Below are positions 15,915 to 24,432 of a stretch of 45,118 bases of DNA, in pieces (positions within the stretch are counted from its first letter, which is position 1; the number at the start of each line of letters is the position of its first letter). A program made the translations under genes and the position numbers. The stretch comes from Pseudomonadota bacterium (GTDB lineage: Bacteria; Desulfobacterota; Desulfovibrionia; Desulfovibrionales; Desulfomicrobiaceae): the NCBI GenBank assembly GCA_023393525.1, contig JAEWKZ010000135.1, positions 1 through 45,118 of the forward strand. Reading direction: 5' to 3'. The notes under the pieces were generated by a model. The model worked only from the letters and a program-made list of their open reading frames with translations, made no database searches and was not told the origin of the DNA.

Positions 15915-18900
15915 GTGCCCAATTCTTGCTTACAGAAGCCCGTGCGCACACGCCCCCCTGCCAGCCTGATCTGGCTTCTTGCGGCCATCTTGGGCCTGAT
16001 TTCCCAACACGTCGCCCACGGCGCGACGCTGACGTGGAGCACGCTGTCCGGGGGAGAGAAACTTGCCTTCAAATTCGATTCGTCCCTGCCCGTGGCCGAA
16101 CCCAGGCAACGGGGCCTGACTCAGATTCAGATCCCCATCCCCTGGAGCTTCTGGCAAAACGAGCGCAAGCCCAAAATTCCGGACTTCGCTGCTTCCGAAC
16201 TCGTAAAAGACGTTTCCATCAGCCCGGACGGGGTGTTCATCCTCACGCGCTCAGGCGATTTCATGCTCTCCTTCGCGGGCAACCCCACGCTCAAGGAGCT
16301 GGTCGTCGAACTGTACCGGCCCGTACCGGAGGAACCCGTGGCGCCGGTCGAACCGGACGAACCGGACGCCCCGGGCGGTCCGGGCGGTCCGAACGCATCC
16401 GCTGAAGCGAACGCAACGGAGGCCCCTCCGGCTCCGCTGCTCCCGGAGGCTTCAAACGGCGAGGCCGCCATGGCCAACGCCACGACATCGGCTGCGCCCG
16501 TCCCGGCCCATTCCCCGCACATGGAGGCGGCCCGAGCCCGGAACGCGACCGCTCCTGCGGGTGCCGGATCGGCAGACGCGACCGGGAACGACGCCGCGCA
16601 GAGTCCGAGCATCACTCCCGCACCTGACGCGCCGGTTCTTTCAGGGCTTGCGGCCGTGCGCAGCAAGATAGTCCGCCCGGGCGAAACGAGCGCCGCGGCC
16701 AGCCCCGGACCGGAGCTGCGCCGTCCCATCGACCGTACCGCCACGCCACCCGCGCAAAGCCGGGAACTGCCGGCCCCGGACATGGCGACACCCGACCCGG
16801 ACGAATCCGGGGAGCAAAACGCTTCCACCCTCCCGCCTGCCCGAGAAGCCGTGCACAGCGCCGACGCGTTACCTCCGCAGGCGGAAAACGACACCCTGGA
16901 CATCCGGGAGCCCACGCCGACGGAAGCGCCCCAACTCGCCGAAGAGGCGCAGAACGCGACAATTCCGCAAAACGCCAGCCTCCCGGACGCTACGGAAACC
17001 ACCGCCGCACAGCAGCCTCCGACCCCGGCTGAAGTCCTCGATCATACAGCGCCTGGCGCGGAGCCGCAGACCGTGGTCACGGATACGCGCAATCAGACCG
17101 CAAGCGTTCCTCCCGGCGGCCTGGACGACAACAGCACCGCCGAACTGGAAGAGCTGTACAAAACCGCCCAAACCGCCGTGATCGCCGGAGACCTGGAGAC
17201 CGCACGCACGGCCGTGACGCGCATGCTTGAGCACCCCGGGGCACCGGAATCCCTGAGCGAGGAGTTGCTCTACACCCTGGCCGACATCACCATGAAAGAA
17301 AGCCTGGATGACTTGGAAGGTAATTTTTTGACGGTCATGGACGCATACGAGACGGCCAAAAATGCGAACCCTGAATCTCGAAACCTGCCCGAAGCCCTCT
17401 CGCGCATGGGGTACGTACATCTTTTCGTGGGCAACGTGCCCGAAGCCAAGGGATATTTCGATCTGCTGCGCAGAAAATTTCCAAGCGATCCACGCGTGGC
17501 CATGATCGACTACTACTGGGGCGAACACTATCTTCGGCGCAAGGACTATGTCCGCGCCGCCGAGCACTTCCAGTACGCGATCCAGAACTTCCCCATGAGC
17601 CTGGCCGTGCAGCCGAGCACCGTGGGCCTGCTCAAGGCCTTCACCGAACTGGGCTATTTCGACAAGGCCGTGGAGATCGTCGACAGCATCGAAAAACGCT
17701 GGCCCCGCTATTACCTCTCGGACCCGTCTTTTCTGATGGCCGCCGGGTACGCGGCCATGCTCAGCGGACGCCCGGACCGGGCCAAGGAGTATTTCTGGGC
17801 CTATGCCAACATCGTTCCCGAGGCCAGGGATGTTGACGTGGCCATGGCCAGGATCGGAGACATCCTGCTCAAACAGGAGAAGCTGGACGCCGCACGCGAA
17901 ATCTATCATCGCGCCTCCGAGGCCTATCCCGACAGGGAAGGCGGCCTCATCGCCAAGATGCGCCTGGCCGAGGAAGGCGTGCTCGATCAGCCGTCCATCG
18001 CCGAAATGGATCTCGTTTTCAGCCGCCCGGAATCAAATCCCGAACACATCTACAACGACATCCTGAAACACGCGGACAGCTCGCTGGCCCCCGTGGCCAG
18101 GCTGAAGCTGGCCATGTGGAATCTCTGGAACAAGAAGTACGCCGAAAGCCTGGAGGACGTCCGCCGCTTCCAGAGCGACTATCCGGAGCACGAGCTGCTG
18201 CCCAAGGCGCGGGAAGTGGCGGACGCGGCCCTGAGGGACTGGATCAGCACGGATCTGGAAAAAGAAGATTTCGAAGGGGCCATGCGACATTGGACCGCCC
18301 ATGAAAACCTCTACCAGGGACGGGAACCGGACCCGCGTCTGCGCCTGATGGTGGCCACGGCCTTCATGCGGGCAGGCCGCCCGGAAGACGCGCTGAATAT
18401 GGCCCGACCGTTTGTTTTCGGCCCCGGATCCAGGGGGGAGCTCTCCGAACCCGGCATGGATCTGACCCTGGCCATGCAGGTGGAGCTTGAACACTGGAAA
18501 GACATCCTCGAATTGTCCCGCCGGGTTTCATCCTGGAACCTGGACCCGGAACGCCGCCGCCAGGTCGACTACGCCACGGCGCTGGCCCACGAAAAACTGG
18601 AACAGCCTGCGAACGCCACCCCCCTGTGGGCCAAGCTGGCCACGGACATGGGCCTGACCGACACGCAGCGTGGCTACGCCCATTACTTCCTGGGCCGCGA
18701 GGCCCTGGCCGCTGGACGGCTGGAGCAGGCAGGCATCCTCGGACAGGAGGCCCTGACGCTGCTGGAAAAAGACAAGGCCGACATCCCCAAGCTCAAGGAG
18801 ACGTTGGAGCTTTTGATACAGGCCGCCGACAGAAGCGGCCGCGCCCAGGACGCCCTGGCCTGGACGCTGGAATATGACGGCTATGTCGCGGAAACCGATC

Positions 18901-19082
18901 CGGGCTGGCCGGCGCACACCTACCGCAAGGCCATGCTTTTCAAAAAGAATTCCGAAACATCGAAATGGCGGGAAAGTCTGAACCGTCTCAAAGAGCTCTT
19001 CCCAAACTCTCTGCATGGTCGTATGGCTGCCGCTGAACTCGAAGGGACACGGCTCGAAAGGGAAGTGCAAAAATTTCGCTAG
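15915..19082 (+). CDS. Large secreted tetratricopeptide-repeat protein
   Basis: 1055 residues. Residues about 17-37 form a signal peptide or anchor (SLIWLLAAILGLISQHVAHG). Residues 38-135 are a beta-rich AMIN-like segment, an assignment made by eye. Residues about 136-400 are low-complexity Pro/Ala/Glu/Asn sequence with frequent NA dipeptides, a likely linker spanning periplasm or wall. From about 410 to the end is an array of TPR-like helical pairs, e.g. around 500-600 (A-x-G-Y-F...A-A-E-H-F-Q-Y-A). The start is GTG 15915 with no clear ribosome-binding site; GTG 15942 is an alternative. It follows the sigma-54 activator by four bases. Architecture resembles FimV-like scaffolds but no LysM is seen. 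Confidence 0.75.
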   Translation: MPNSCLQKPVRTRPPASLIWLLAAILGLISQHVAHGATLTWSTLSGGEKLAFKFDSSLPVAEPRQRGLTQIQIPIPWSFWQNERKPKIPDFAASELVKDVSISPDGVFILTRSGDFMLSFAGNPTLKELVVELYRPVPEEPVAPVEPDEPDAPGGPGGPNASAEANATEAPPAPLLPEASNGEAAMANATTSAAPVPAHSPHMEAARARNATAPAGAGSADATGNDAAQSPSITPAPDAPVLSGLAAVRSKIVRPGETSAAASPGPELRRPIDRTATPPAQSRELPAPDMATPDPDESGEQNASTLPPAREAVHSADALPPQAENDTLDIREPTPTEAPQLAEEAQNATIPQNASLPDATETTAAQQPPTPAEVLDHTAPGAEPQTVVTDTRNQTASVPPGGLDDNSTAELEELYKTAQTAVIAGDLETARTAVTRMLEHPGAPESLSEELLYTLADITMKESLDDLEGNFLTVMDAYETAKNANPESRNLPEALSRMGYVHLFVGNVPEAKGYFDLLRRKFPSDPRVAMIDYYWGEHYLRRKDYVRAAEHFQYAIQNFPMSLAVQPSTVGLLKAFTELGYFDKAVEIVDSIEKRWPRYYLSDPSFLMAAGYAAMLSGRPDRAKEYFWAYANIVPEARDVDVAMARIGDILLKQEKLDAAREIYHRASEAYPDREGGLIAKMRLAEEGVLDQPSIAEMDLVFSRPESNPEHIYNDILKHADSSLAPVARLKLAMWNLWNKKYAESLEDVRRFQSDYPEHELLPKAREVADAALRDWISTDLEKEDFEGAMRHWTAHENLYQGREPDPRLRLMVATAFMRAGRPEDALNMARPFVFGPGSRGELSEPGMDLTLAMQVELEHWKDILELSRRVSSWNLDPERRRQVDYATALAHEKLEQPANATPLWAKLATDMGLTDTQRGYAHYFLGREALAAGRLEQAGILGQEALTLLEKDKADIPKLKETLELLIQAADRSGRAQDALAWTLEYDGYVAETDPGWPAHTYRKAMLFKKNSETSKWRESLNRLKELFPNSLHGRMAAAELEGTRLEREVQKFR

Positions 19083-19091
19083 GAGGCAGAT

Positions 19092-19904
19092 ATGAGCAGT
19101 GATCGCGAGCCCGTCGTCGCGGGCCAGTTTTACGCCGCGCGTCATGACCAGTGGCTGGCGACCGCGCGGGCATGCATGCGCGGGGAAACGGAAAACGAAA
19201 AAATCACCAGACTGGCCATGGTCCCCCATGCCGGACACGTGTTTTCCGGGGGCGTGGCCGGACAGACCCTGGCCCGGGCCAGACTGACGGACACGGTGCT
19301 CCTGCTCGGCCCCAATCACACCGGCATGGGCGCCCCCCTGGCCGTGTGGCCAGACGGCAAATGGCTGCTGCCCGGCGCCTCCATGGACGTGGACGCCGAA
19401 CTGGCCGCGGCGCTCCTGAAGGCGGAGCCTGCCTTGAGCGCGGACCGCGTCGCGCACCTGCAGGAACATTCCCTGGAGGTGGTCCTGCCCTTCCTGTGGG
19501 CCAAGAACCCCCAGATGCGCATCATCCCCATCGCCGTGGGCGACCCGCGCCCGCACAAACTCGGCGGAGCGGCGGCCAAGATCGCCGAAGTGCTGATTGC
19601 TCTGGGGCGCGACGTGTCCATCGTCGTCAGTTCGGACATGAACCATTTCGCGTCCGACGCGGTGACCCGCATCGTGGATCAGAAGGCCCTGGACCGCATT
19701 CTGGCCCTGGACCCCATGGGCTTCTACGGCACAGTCAAGGAAGAGGGAATCTCCATGTGCGGCGTGCTGCCCATGACCCTGGGCATGCATCTGGCCAACA
19801 TCCTGGGGGCCAAAAAGGCCGAACTGGTGGCCTACGCCACATCCGGCGACGTCAACAACGACATGTCGCGGGTGGTCGGCTATGCGGGAGTCGTCATCGA
19901 ATAG
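19092..19904 (+). CDS. MEMO-family protein (AmmeMemoRadiSam system protein B type)
   Basis: 270 residues of the MEMO1 family, related to extradiol dioxygenases. Putative metal-site residues line up with those known in human MEMO1: H46 (VPHAGHVFSG), H76 (GPNHTG), D182 and H185 (SSDMNHF), and C223 (SMCGVLP). Bacterial members often occur with an AMMECR1 protein and a radical SAM enzyme; neither is in the window. AGGAGG precedes the ATG ten bases after the TPR gene stop, so it is probably cotranscribed. Function is unknown; a metal-dependent redox role is the main suggestion. Confidence 0.88.
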   Translation: MSSDREPVVAGQFYAARHDQWLATARACMRGETENEKITRLAMVPHAGHVFSGGVAGQTLARARLTDTVLLLGPNHTGMGAPLAVWPDGKWLLPGASMDVDAELAAALLKAEPALSADRVAHLQEHSLEVVLPFLWAKNPQMRIIPIAVGDPRPHKLGGAAAKIAEVLIALGRDVSIVVSSDMNHFASDAVTRIVDQKALDRILALDPMGFYGTVKEEGISMCGVLPMTLGMHLANILGAKKAELVAYATSGDVNNDMSRVVGYAGVVIE

Positions 19905-19924
19905 GACGGACTGGACGGAGAATG

Positions 19925-19960
19925 CGGGAAAGGGGCCTCGAACGGGCCCCTTTCCCGTTT
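19925..19960. terminator. Bidirectional terminator, MEMO gene / folD
   Basis: GGGAAAGGGGCC (19926-19937) pairs perfectly with GGCCCCTTTCCC (19945-19956), with a seven-base loop and a trailing GTTT. It lies between convergent genes and can serve both strands. Confidence 0.75.
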
Positions 19961-19969
19961 ATGGGGCGG

Positions 19970-20815
19970 CTAGCTCACGTGCTCCAGATAGGCCTCAAGA
20001 GTGTTGACCAGAAGCTGGGCGATGGTCATGGGCCCCACTCCGCCGGGAACCGGGGTCATGGCCGAGGCCACGTCCATGAGTCCTTCGAAATCGCAGTCTC
20101 CGACCAGACCCTGCTCGGTGCGGTTGATGCCCACGTCGATGACCACGGCGCCGGGCTTGACCATGTCGCGGGTCACGAATCTGGGAATGCCCACGGCGGC
20201 CAGGACGATGTCCGCGCCGCGCACTTCCCCGGCGATGTCGCGGGTCCGGGAGTGGCAGACCGTGACCGTGGCGTTCTTCTGCAGAAGCATGAGCGCCAAA
20301 GGCTTGCCGACGATGTTGCTGCGCCCGATGACCACGGCCTTCTTTCCGGCCACGTCGATGCCGTGGCGTTCCATGAGGGTCATGATTCCGGCCGGAGTGC
20401 AGGAGCGCAGGCAGGGCAGGCCCAGGGCCAGGCGGCCCATGTTCACGGGATGGAATCCGTCCACGTCCTTGGAGGGGCTGATCAGGTCGAGGCAGCGCTG
20501 GCTGTCCAGACCCTTGGGCAGCGGCAGTTGCAGCAGCACCCCGTCGATGGCGGGGTCGCTGTTCAGAAACATGATCGTGTCTTCCAGCTGGGCCTGGGGA
20601 ATGTCCTCGGGCAGGCGAAAGCCCTTGGAGATGATGCCCACGTCCTCGCAGGCCCGCTCCTTGTTGCGGACGTAGACCTGAGAGGCGGGGTCGCCGCCGA
20701 CCAGGATCACCGCCAGGCCGGGCGGCCGGCCGTGCCTGGCCGTCAGCGCCGCGACCTGATCTTTGAGTTCCTGACGGATGATGGCGGCCGTCTTTTTTCC
20801 GTCGATGATATGCAT
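19970..20815 (-). CDS. folD: Bifunctional methylene-THF dehydrogenase / methenyl-THF cyclohydrolase
   Basis: A 281-residue FolD interconverting methylene-THF, methenyl-THF and 10-formyl-THF with NADP. Motifs: YVRNKERACEDVGI (about 49-62) with the substrate-site Tyr and the following Lys, DVDGFHPVNMGRL, TPAGIMTLM, and the NADP loop VVIGRSNIVGKPLALML. GAGGA precedes the ATG. The gene lies only 19 bases beyond the T-tract of a terminator after eno. It supplies one-carbon units to purine synthesis and to TrmFO, and in sulfate reducers to acetyl-CoA-linked C1 flow. Confidence 0.97.
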   Translation of the reverse strand: MHIIDGKKTAAIIRQELKDQVAALTARHGRPPGLAVILVGGDPASQVYVRNKERACEDVGIISKGFRLPEDIPQAQLEDTIMFLNSDPAIDGVLLQLPLPKGLDSQRCLDLISPSKDVDGFHPVNMGRLALGLPCLRSCTPAGIMTLMERHGIDVAGKKAVVIGRSNIVGKPLALMLLQKNATVTVCHSRTRDIAGEVRGADIVLAAVGIPRFVTRDMVKPGAVVIDVGINRTEQGLVGDCDFEGLMDVASAMTPVPGGVGPMTIAQLLVNTLEAYLEHVS

Positions 20816-20834
20816 GTTGTCCTCGGTTCAAGAT

Positions 20835-20862
20835 AAAAAAAAGGGCGCGCCGAAGCGCGCCC
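20835..20862 (-). terminator. Rho-independent terminator between eno and folD
   Basis: On the minus strand GGGCGCGC pairs with GCGCGCCC around a TTCG loop, followed by eight T (20842 down to 20835). A textbook terminator eleven bases after the eno stop. folD starts just 19 bases further on, so some read-through seems needed for folD. Confidence 0.88.
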
Positions 20863-20872
20863 GAAACGGTGG

Positions 20873-22165
20873 CTATTCCTCGTCGAACCAGTTGGCGGCC
20901 ATGGCCGGGCCAAAATAGACGCCCTGAGAGTCGAGGTCCTCCTCGATGCGCAGCAGCTGATTGTACTTGGCCATGCGGTCGGAGCGGCACAGAGAGCCGG
21001 TCTTGATCTGGCCTGCGTTCACGGCCACGGACAAATCGGCGATGAAGCTGTCCTCGGTCTCGCCTGAACGGTGGGAGATGACCGTGGCGTAGGAGGCTTC
21101 CTTGGCCATTTCGATGCAGTCCATGGTTTCGGTCAGGGTGCCGATCTGGTTCAGCTTGATCAGGATGGCGTTGCCCACGCCGCGCATGATGCCGTCGGCC
21201 AAGAGGGCCGGGTTGGTGACGAAGATGTCGTCCCCGACCAGCTGCAGGCGGTCGCCCAGCACGTCGGAGAGCACTTCCCATCCGTCCCAGTCGCCCTCAG
21301 CCAGACCGTCCTCGATGGACACCAGCGGGAACTTGCCGGCCAGATCCGCGTAGTAGTCGGTCAGTTCGCGCGCGGTCAGAATCTTGTTCTTTCCTGCGAA
21401 ATGGTACTTGCCGTCCTTGTAGAATTCCGAGGCGGCGGCGTCGATGGCCAGGGCGATCTGGCTGCCGGGCTCGTATCCGGCCTCCTCGATGGCCTTCATG
21501 ATGTACTTGAACGCCTGCTCGTGGCTGGCGAAATTAGGGGCGAACCCGCCCTCGTCACCCACGGAGGTGGCCAGGCCGTCCTTGTGCAGGATCTTTTTCA
21601 GGGTGTGGAAGGTCTCCGCGCCCATGCGCAGGGCTTCCTTGAAACTGGCCGCGCCCAGCGGCAGGATCATGAATTCCTGAATGTCCAGGTTGTTGGCCGC
21701 GTGGGCCCCGCCGTTGATGATGTTCATCATGGGCGCGGGCAGGACCTTGGCGTTGATGCCGCCGATGTACTTGTAAAGCGGCAGGCCCAGAAATTCCGCC
21801 GCGGCCTTGGCCGTGGCCATGGACACGCCGAGCATGGCGTTGGCGCCCAGGCGGGACTTGTTCTCGGTGCCGTCGAGGTCGATGAGGGCCTGGTCCACTT
21901 CGACCTGGCGCACGGCCTCAAGGCCCACGATCTCGGAGGCGATTTCCTCCATGACGTTGCGCACGGCCTGTTCCACGCCCTTGCCGCCAAAGCGGTCGGA
22001 ATCGCCGTCGCGCAGTTCGAGGGCTTCACGCGTTCCCGTGGATGCTCCCGAAGGCACGGCGGCGCGGCCCGTGGCGCCCGATTCGAGGGTGACTTCCACC
22101 TCGACGGTGGGGTTGCCCCTGGAATCCAGAATTTCCCTGGCCCAAATACCTGTGATGGTGCTCAT
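20873..22165 (-). CDS. eno: Enolase (phosphopyruvate hydratase)
   Basis: A 430-residue glycolytic enzyme converting 2-phosphoglycerate and phosphoenolpyruvate. Starts MSTITGIWAREILDSRGNPT, with VPSGASTGTREALELRDGD near residues 37-55, SVGDEGGFAPN, the Mg ligand region SIEDGLAEGDWDGW, and SHRSGETEDSFIADL. The ATG at 22165 overlaps the coaX stop (ATGA), so the two are translationally coupled. A strong terminator follows. The longer open frame upstream lies antiparallel-like over coaX and is not coding. Confidence 0.98.
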   Translation of the reverse strand: MSTITGIWAREILDSRGNPTVEVEVTLESGATGRAAVPSGASTGTREALELRDGDSDRFGGKGVEQAVRNVMEEIASEIVGLEAVRQVEVDQALIDLDGTENKSRLGANAMLGVSMATAKAAAEFLGLPLYKYIGGINAKVLPAPMMNIINGGAHAANNLDIQEFMILPLGAASFKEALRMGAETFHTLKKILHKDGLATSVGDEGGFAPNFASHEQAFKYIMKAIEEAGYEPGSQIALAIDAAASEFYKDGKYHFAGKNKILTARELTDYYADLAGKFPLVSIEDGLAEGDWDGWEVLSDVLGDRLQLVGDDIFVTNPALLADGIMRGVGNAILIKLNQIGTLTETMDCIEMAKEASYATVISHRSGETEDSFIADLSVAVNAGQIKTGSLCRSDRMAKYNQLLRIEEDLDSQGVYFGPAMAANWFDEE

Positions 22166-22995
22166 GATTGCTCCCTGATCTTGTCTGGTGAATGTTTCTG
22201 GAAATATGCGGCCGCCAGGCCCTGCATGAGCAGGTCCGGGGCCAGATTGTCGATGCAGGTGGTGATGGCGGCCAGTTGCCGGGCGAAACCGCCCGTGGCG
22301 ACGACGCGGGCGTCCGGGGCGTTCAGTCGTTTCTTGAGTCGCGCGGTCAGGCCTTCGAGCATGGCCGCGAACCCGAACAGCACCCCGTGGTTGAGACTCT
22401 GCCGGGTGCTGGTGCCGATGTCCAGGTCCCCGCTGTCCAGCTCCAGGCTGATCTGCGGCAGCTTGGCGGTCTGAGTGCCTAGCGCCGTGACCGAACTGAG
22501 CACGCCGGGACAGATGAGCCCGCCCAGATAGGCGTTGCCCTGCACGCAATCGAACGTGGTGGCCGTGCCGAAATCGACGACGATGAGCGTGTGGTCCGCG
22601 AACATGTTCCGCGCCGCGAACGCTCCCAGCAATCGGTCCGCGCCCACCTCCTGAGGCCGGGCGTAGCGATTTTCAAGGGGCAGACAGATGTCGCCGGGCA
22701 CAAACAGGGCCGGACAGGAAAAATACTGGGCGCAGGCGGTCCCCAGCAGGCTGTTCAATGGCGGCACCACCGAGGACAGCACCCAGGCCCGGACCCGGCT
22801 TTCGGCCATGCCTTCGCGGGCGCAGATGCCTGCGATGGCCAGGCCCAGGGAATCGGAGGTCTCCCGGTTGGTGGACGGCAGGCTGTATGTCCGCCCCAAG
22901 CCGTTTTCATCGGCCAGACAAAGCTTCACATTGGTGTTGCCCACGTCAAAGAGCAGCACCGGCCCCGTGGGCGGAATTTTCGTGCCATGCATCAT
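22162..22995 (-). CDS. coaX: Type III pantothenate kinase
   Basis: A 277-residue kinase performing the first step of coenzyme A synthesis. ASKHA-fold motifs: LLFDVGNTNVKL near residues 13-24 (phosphate 1), GADRLLGAFAA, and VVDFGTATTFD (phosphate 2). The start is set at ATG 22995 because the DxGNT motif normally lies within the first 20 residues; ATG 22992 is equally possible. The frame stays open to 23097, but that would add an unusual extension. No strong ribosome-binding site precedes either start. It heads the coaX-eno unit and diverges from the Trm112-like gene. Confidence 0.93.
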   Translation of the reverse strand: MMHGTKIPPTGPVLLFDVGNTNVKLCLADENGLGRTYSLPSTNRETSDSLGLAIAGICAREGMAESRVRAWVLSSVVPPLNSLLGTACAQYFSCPALFVPGDICLPLENRYARPQEVGADRLLGAFAARNMFADHTLIVVDFGTATTFDCVQGNAYLGGLICPGVLSSVTALGTQTAKLPQISLELDSGDLDIGTSTRQSLNHGVLFGFAAMLEGLTARLKKRLNAPDARVVATGGFARQLAAITTCIDNLAPDLLMQGLAAAYFQKHSPDKIREQS

Positions 22996-23118
22996 GGATG
23001 CGGTTGTATCGCATTGGTTTGAAAACTCAAGGACCGTGTGGGATCTGACCGCTTGTAACGCGTTTTCGATCAGGATAAGCCCCTCTTCAACATCCAACCG
23101 TTATCCAGTGGAGGAATC

Positions 23119-23316
23119 ATGGCCCTGAACAAGGAACTTCTGCAAATTCTGGCCTGCCCCAAATGCAAGGGCGACCTGGAGCTGCTCCCCCGGGAAGAAG
23201 GCCTCAAATGCGCCGCGTGCGGCCTGGTCTATCCCGTGCGCGAGGAAATACCGGTCATGCTCATCGACGAAGCCGTTCCCGTGGACAAATGGGACCAGGG
23301 CGCAAGAGAGAAATAG
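23119..23316 (+). CDS. Trm112-like zinc-ribbon protein
   Basis: A 65-residue protein with two CxxC pairs (C13PKC16, C31AAC34) on a small zinc-ribbon-like fold, the pattern of Trm112/YcaR proteins. In other organisms Trm112 activates several SAM methyltransferases; in bacteria the role is less clear. LLQILACPKCKGDLEL and GLVYPVREEIPVMLIDEA are the family blocks. GGAGG lies seven bases before the ATG. Its stop codon directly abuts the tatD start. Confidence 0.9.
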   Translation: MALNKELLQILACPKCKGDLELLPREEGLKCAACGLVYPVREEIPVMLIDEAVPVDKWDQGAREK

Positions 23317-24135
23317 ATGAGCAAGAAAAAGGAGCGCCCGCTGCCTGAAACCCTGGGACTGCCCCCGGTCGGGGCGGACAGCCACGCCCATCTCGACGGC
23401 CGGGACTTTGACGTGGACGCGGTCCTGGCCCGGGCCAGGACCTGCGGCGTGCGCACCGTGGGCAACGTCTTCCTGGGCCCCGAAGCCTACCGCGCGGGCC
23501 GCGCCCTCTTTGAGCGGCACAAGGACGTCTTTTTCCTGCTCGGCGTTCATCCGCACGATGCCGCCACGATGACGGAAACGAATCTTGCGGACATGCGCGC
23601 GGCCTTCCAGGAGGACTCGCGCCTGCGCGCCGTGGGCGAAATCGGGCTGGACTACTATTACGATTTCTCACCCAAGGAGGACCAGCAGCGTTGGTTCCGC
23701 AGGCAACTCGCCCTGGCCCGCGAACTGGACCAGCGCGTGGTCATCCACTGCCGCGACGCCGAGGACGACTGCCTGGCCATGCTCGACCAAGCCGGCTTCG
23801 ACGGCCGCCCCCTGCTGTGGCACTGCTTCGGCCTGGGGCCCGACTGGGCAAGGCTGATCACGCAGCGCGGCTGGCACATCTCCGTGCCCGGCACGGTGAC
23901 CTACGCCAGATCGGAGGCATTGCGCCAGGCGGTCAAAACCATTCCGGCGGACCGCCTGCTGCTGGAAACGGACTGCCCCTACCTTTCCCCCGAGCCCTAC
24001 CGGGGCAAGACCAACGAACCGGCCCTGCTGGGCTTCACGGCCCGCGAAATCGCCCTGCTGCGAGGCGAGAACCTGCATGAGTTGTGGTTGCGCTGCGGGA
24101 ACAACGCTCGGGAATTCTTCGGTCTATCCGACTGA
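23317..24135 (+). CDS. TatD-family metal-dependent DNase
   Basis: A 272-residue TIM-barrel amidohydrolase-type nuclease. Metal-site motifs: DSHAHLD (H23, H25), GVHPHD, AVGEIGLDYYYD (bridging Glu), VIHCRDA, LLWHCFG and LLETDCPYLSPEPYRGK. Family members act on DNA 3' ends and in tRNA quality control. It starts right after the Trm112-like stop (TAGATG). Its last 12 bases overlap the 3' end of the convergent DUF4911 gene. A basic KKKER stretch at the N-terminus is unremarkable. Confidence 0.93.
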   Translation: MSKKKERPLPETLGLPPVGADSHAHLDGRDFDVDAVLARARTCGVRTVGNVFLGPEAYRAGRALFERHKDVFFLLGVHPHDAATMTETNLADMRAAFQEDSRLRAVGEIGLDYYYDFSPKEDQQRWFRRQLALARELDQRVVIHCRDAEDDCLAMLDQAGFDGRPLLWHCFGLGPDWARLITQRGWHISVPGTVTYARSEALRQAVKTIPADRLLLETDCPYLSPEPYRGKTNEPALLGFTAREIALLRGENLHELWLRCGNNAREFFGLSD

Positions 24136-24432
24136 ACGTCCCGGCGGCTCGACGAGTTTCGCGCCCTGCGCCAGAAGAACCCCGCGCAGGGTGCGCTCCG
24201 CGTCGGGCGTGAAGCGCAGCTTGATCACGGCCCGGTAGCGGTCGATCACGCTCATGACCGCCAGATTGTCGTAGCCTTCGAGCAAAAAACGATAGAGGGC
24301 GATCTGGTTGCGAGGCACTTCGGCGTAAAGAACCCGGCTCGCCAGGCAGGGCGGCGCGGGGCGGCGCTCCTTGCCGGATCCGCGCGGCCTGGACGGGCGC
24401 GACGCATGGACCGACGGATCAGAGCACCTCAT
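24124..24432 (-). CDS. DUF4911 family protein
   Basis: 102 residues. The core (residues about 35-90: VLYAEVPRNQIALYRFLLEGYDNLAVMSVIDRY..AVIKLRFTPDAERTLRGVL) fits the small alpha/beta DUF4911 family found mostly in deltaproteobacteria, as I recall it. The first 30 residues are Arg/Ser/Pro-rich and may be unstructured, or the true start may be further in. The ATG at 24432 overlaps the end of the M24 peptidase gene by 14 bases, and its 3' end overlaps tatD from the other strand. Function unknown. Confidence 0.7.
   Translation of the reverse strand: MRCSDPSVHASRPSRPRGSGKERRPAPPCLASRVLYAEVPRNQIALYRFLLEGYDNLAVMSVIDRYRAVIKLRFTPDAERTLRGVLLAQGAKLVEPPGRSVG

Noticed and set aside
16321..17110. Possible DNA repeat array in the TPR gene
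   Set aside because: The region is low-complexity at the protein level (Pro, Ala, Asn, Glu) but I saw no regular DNA repeat unit; it is better described as a protein linker.
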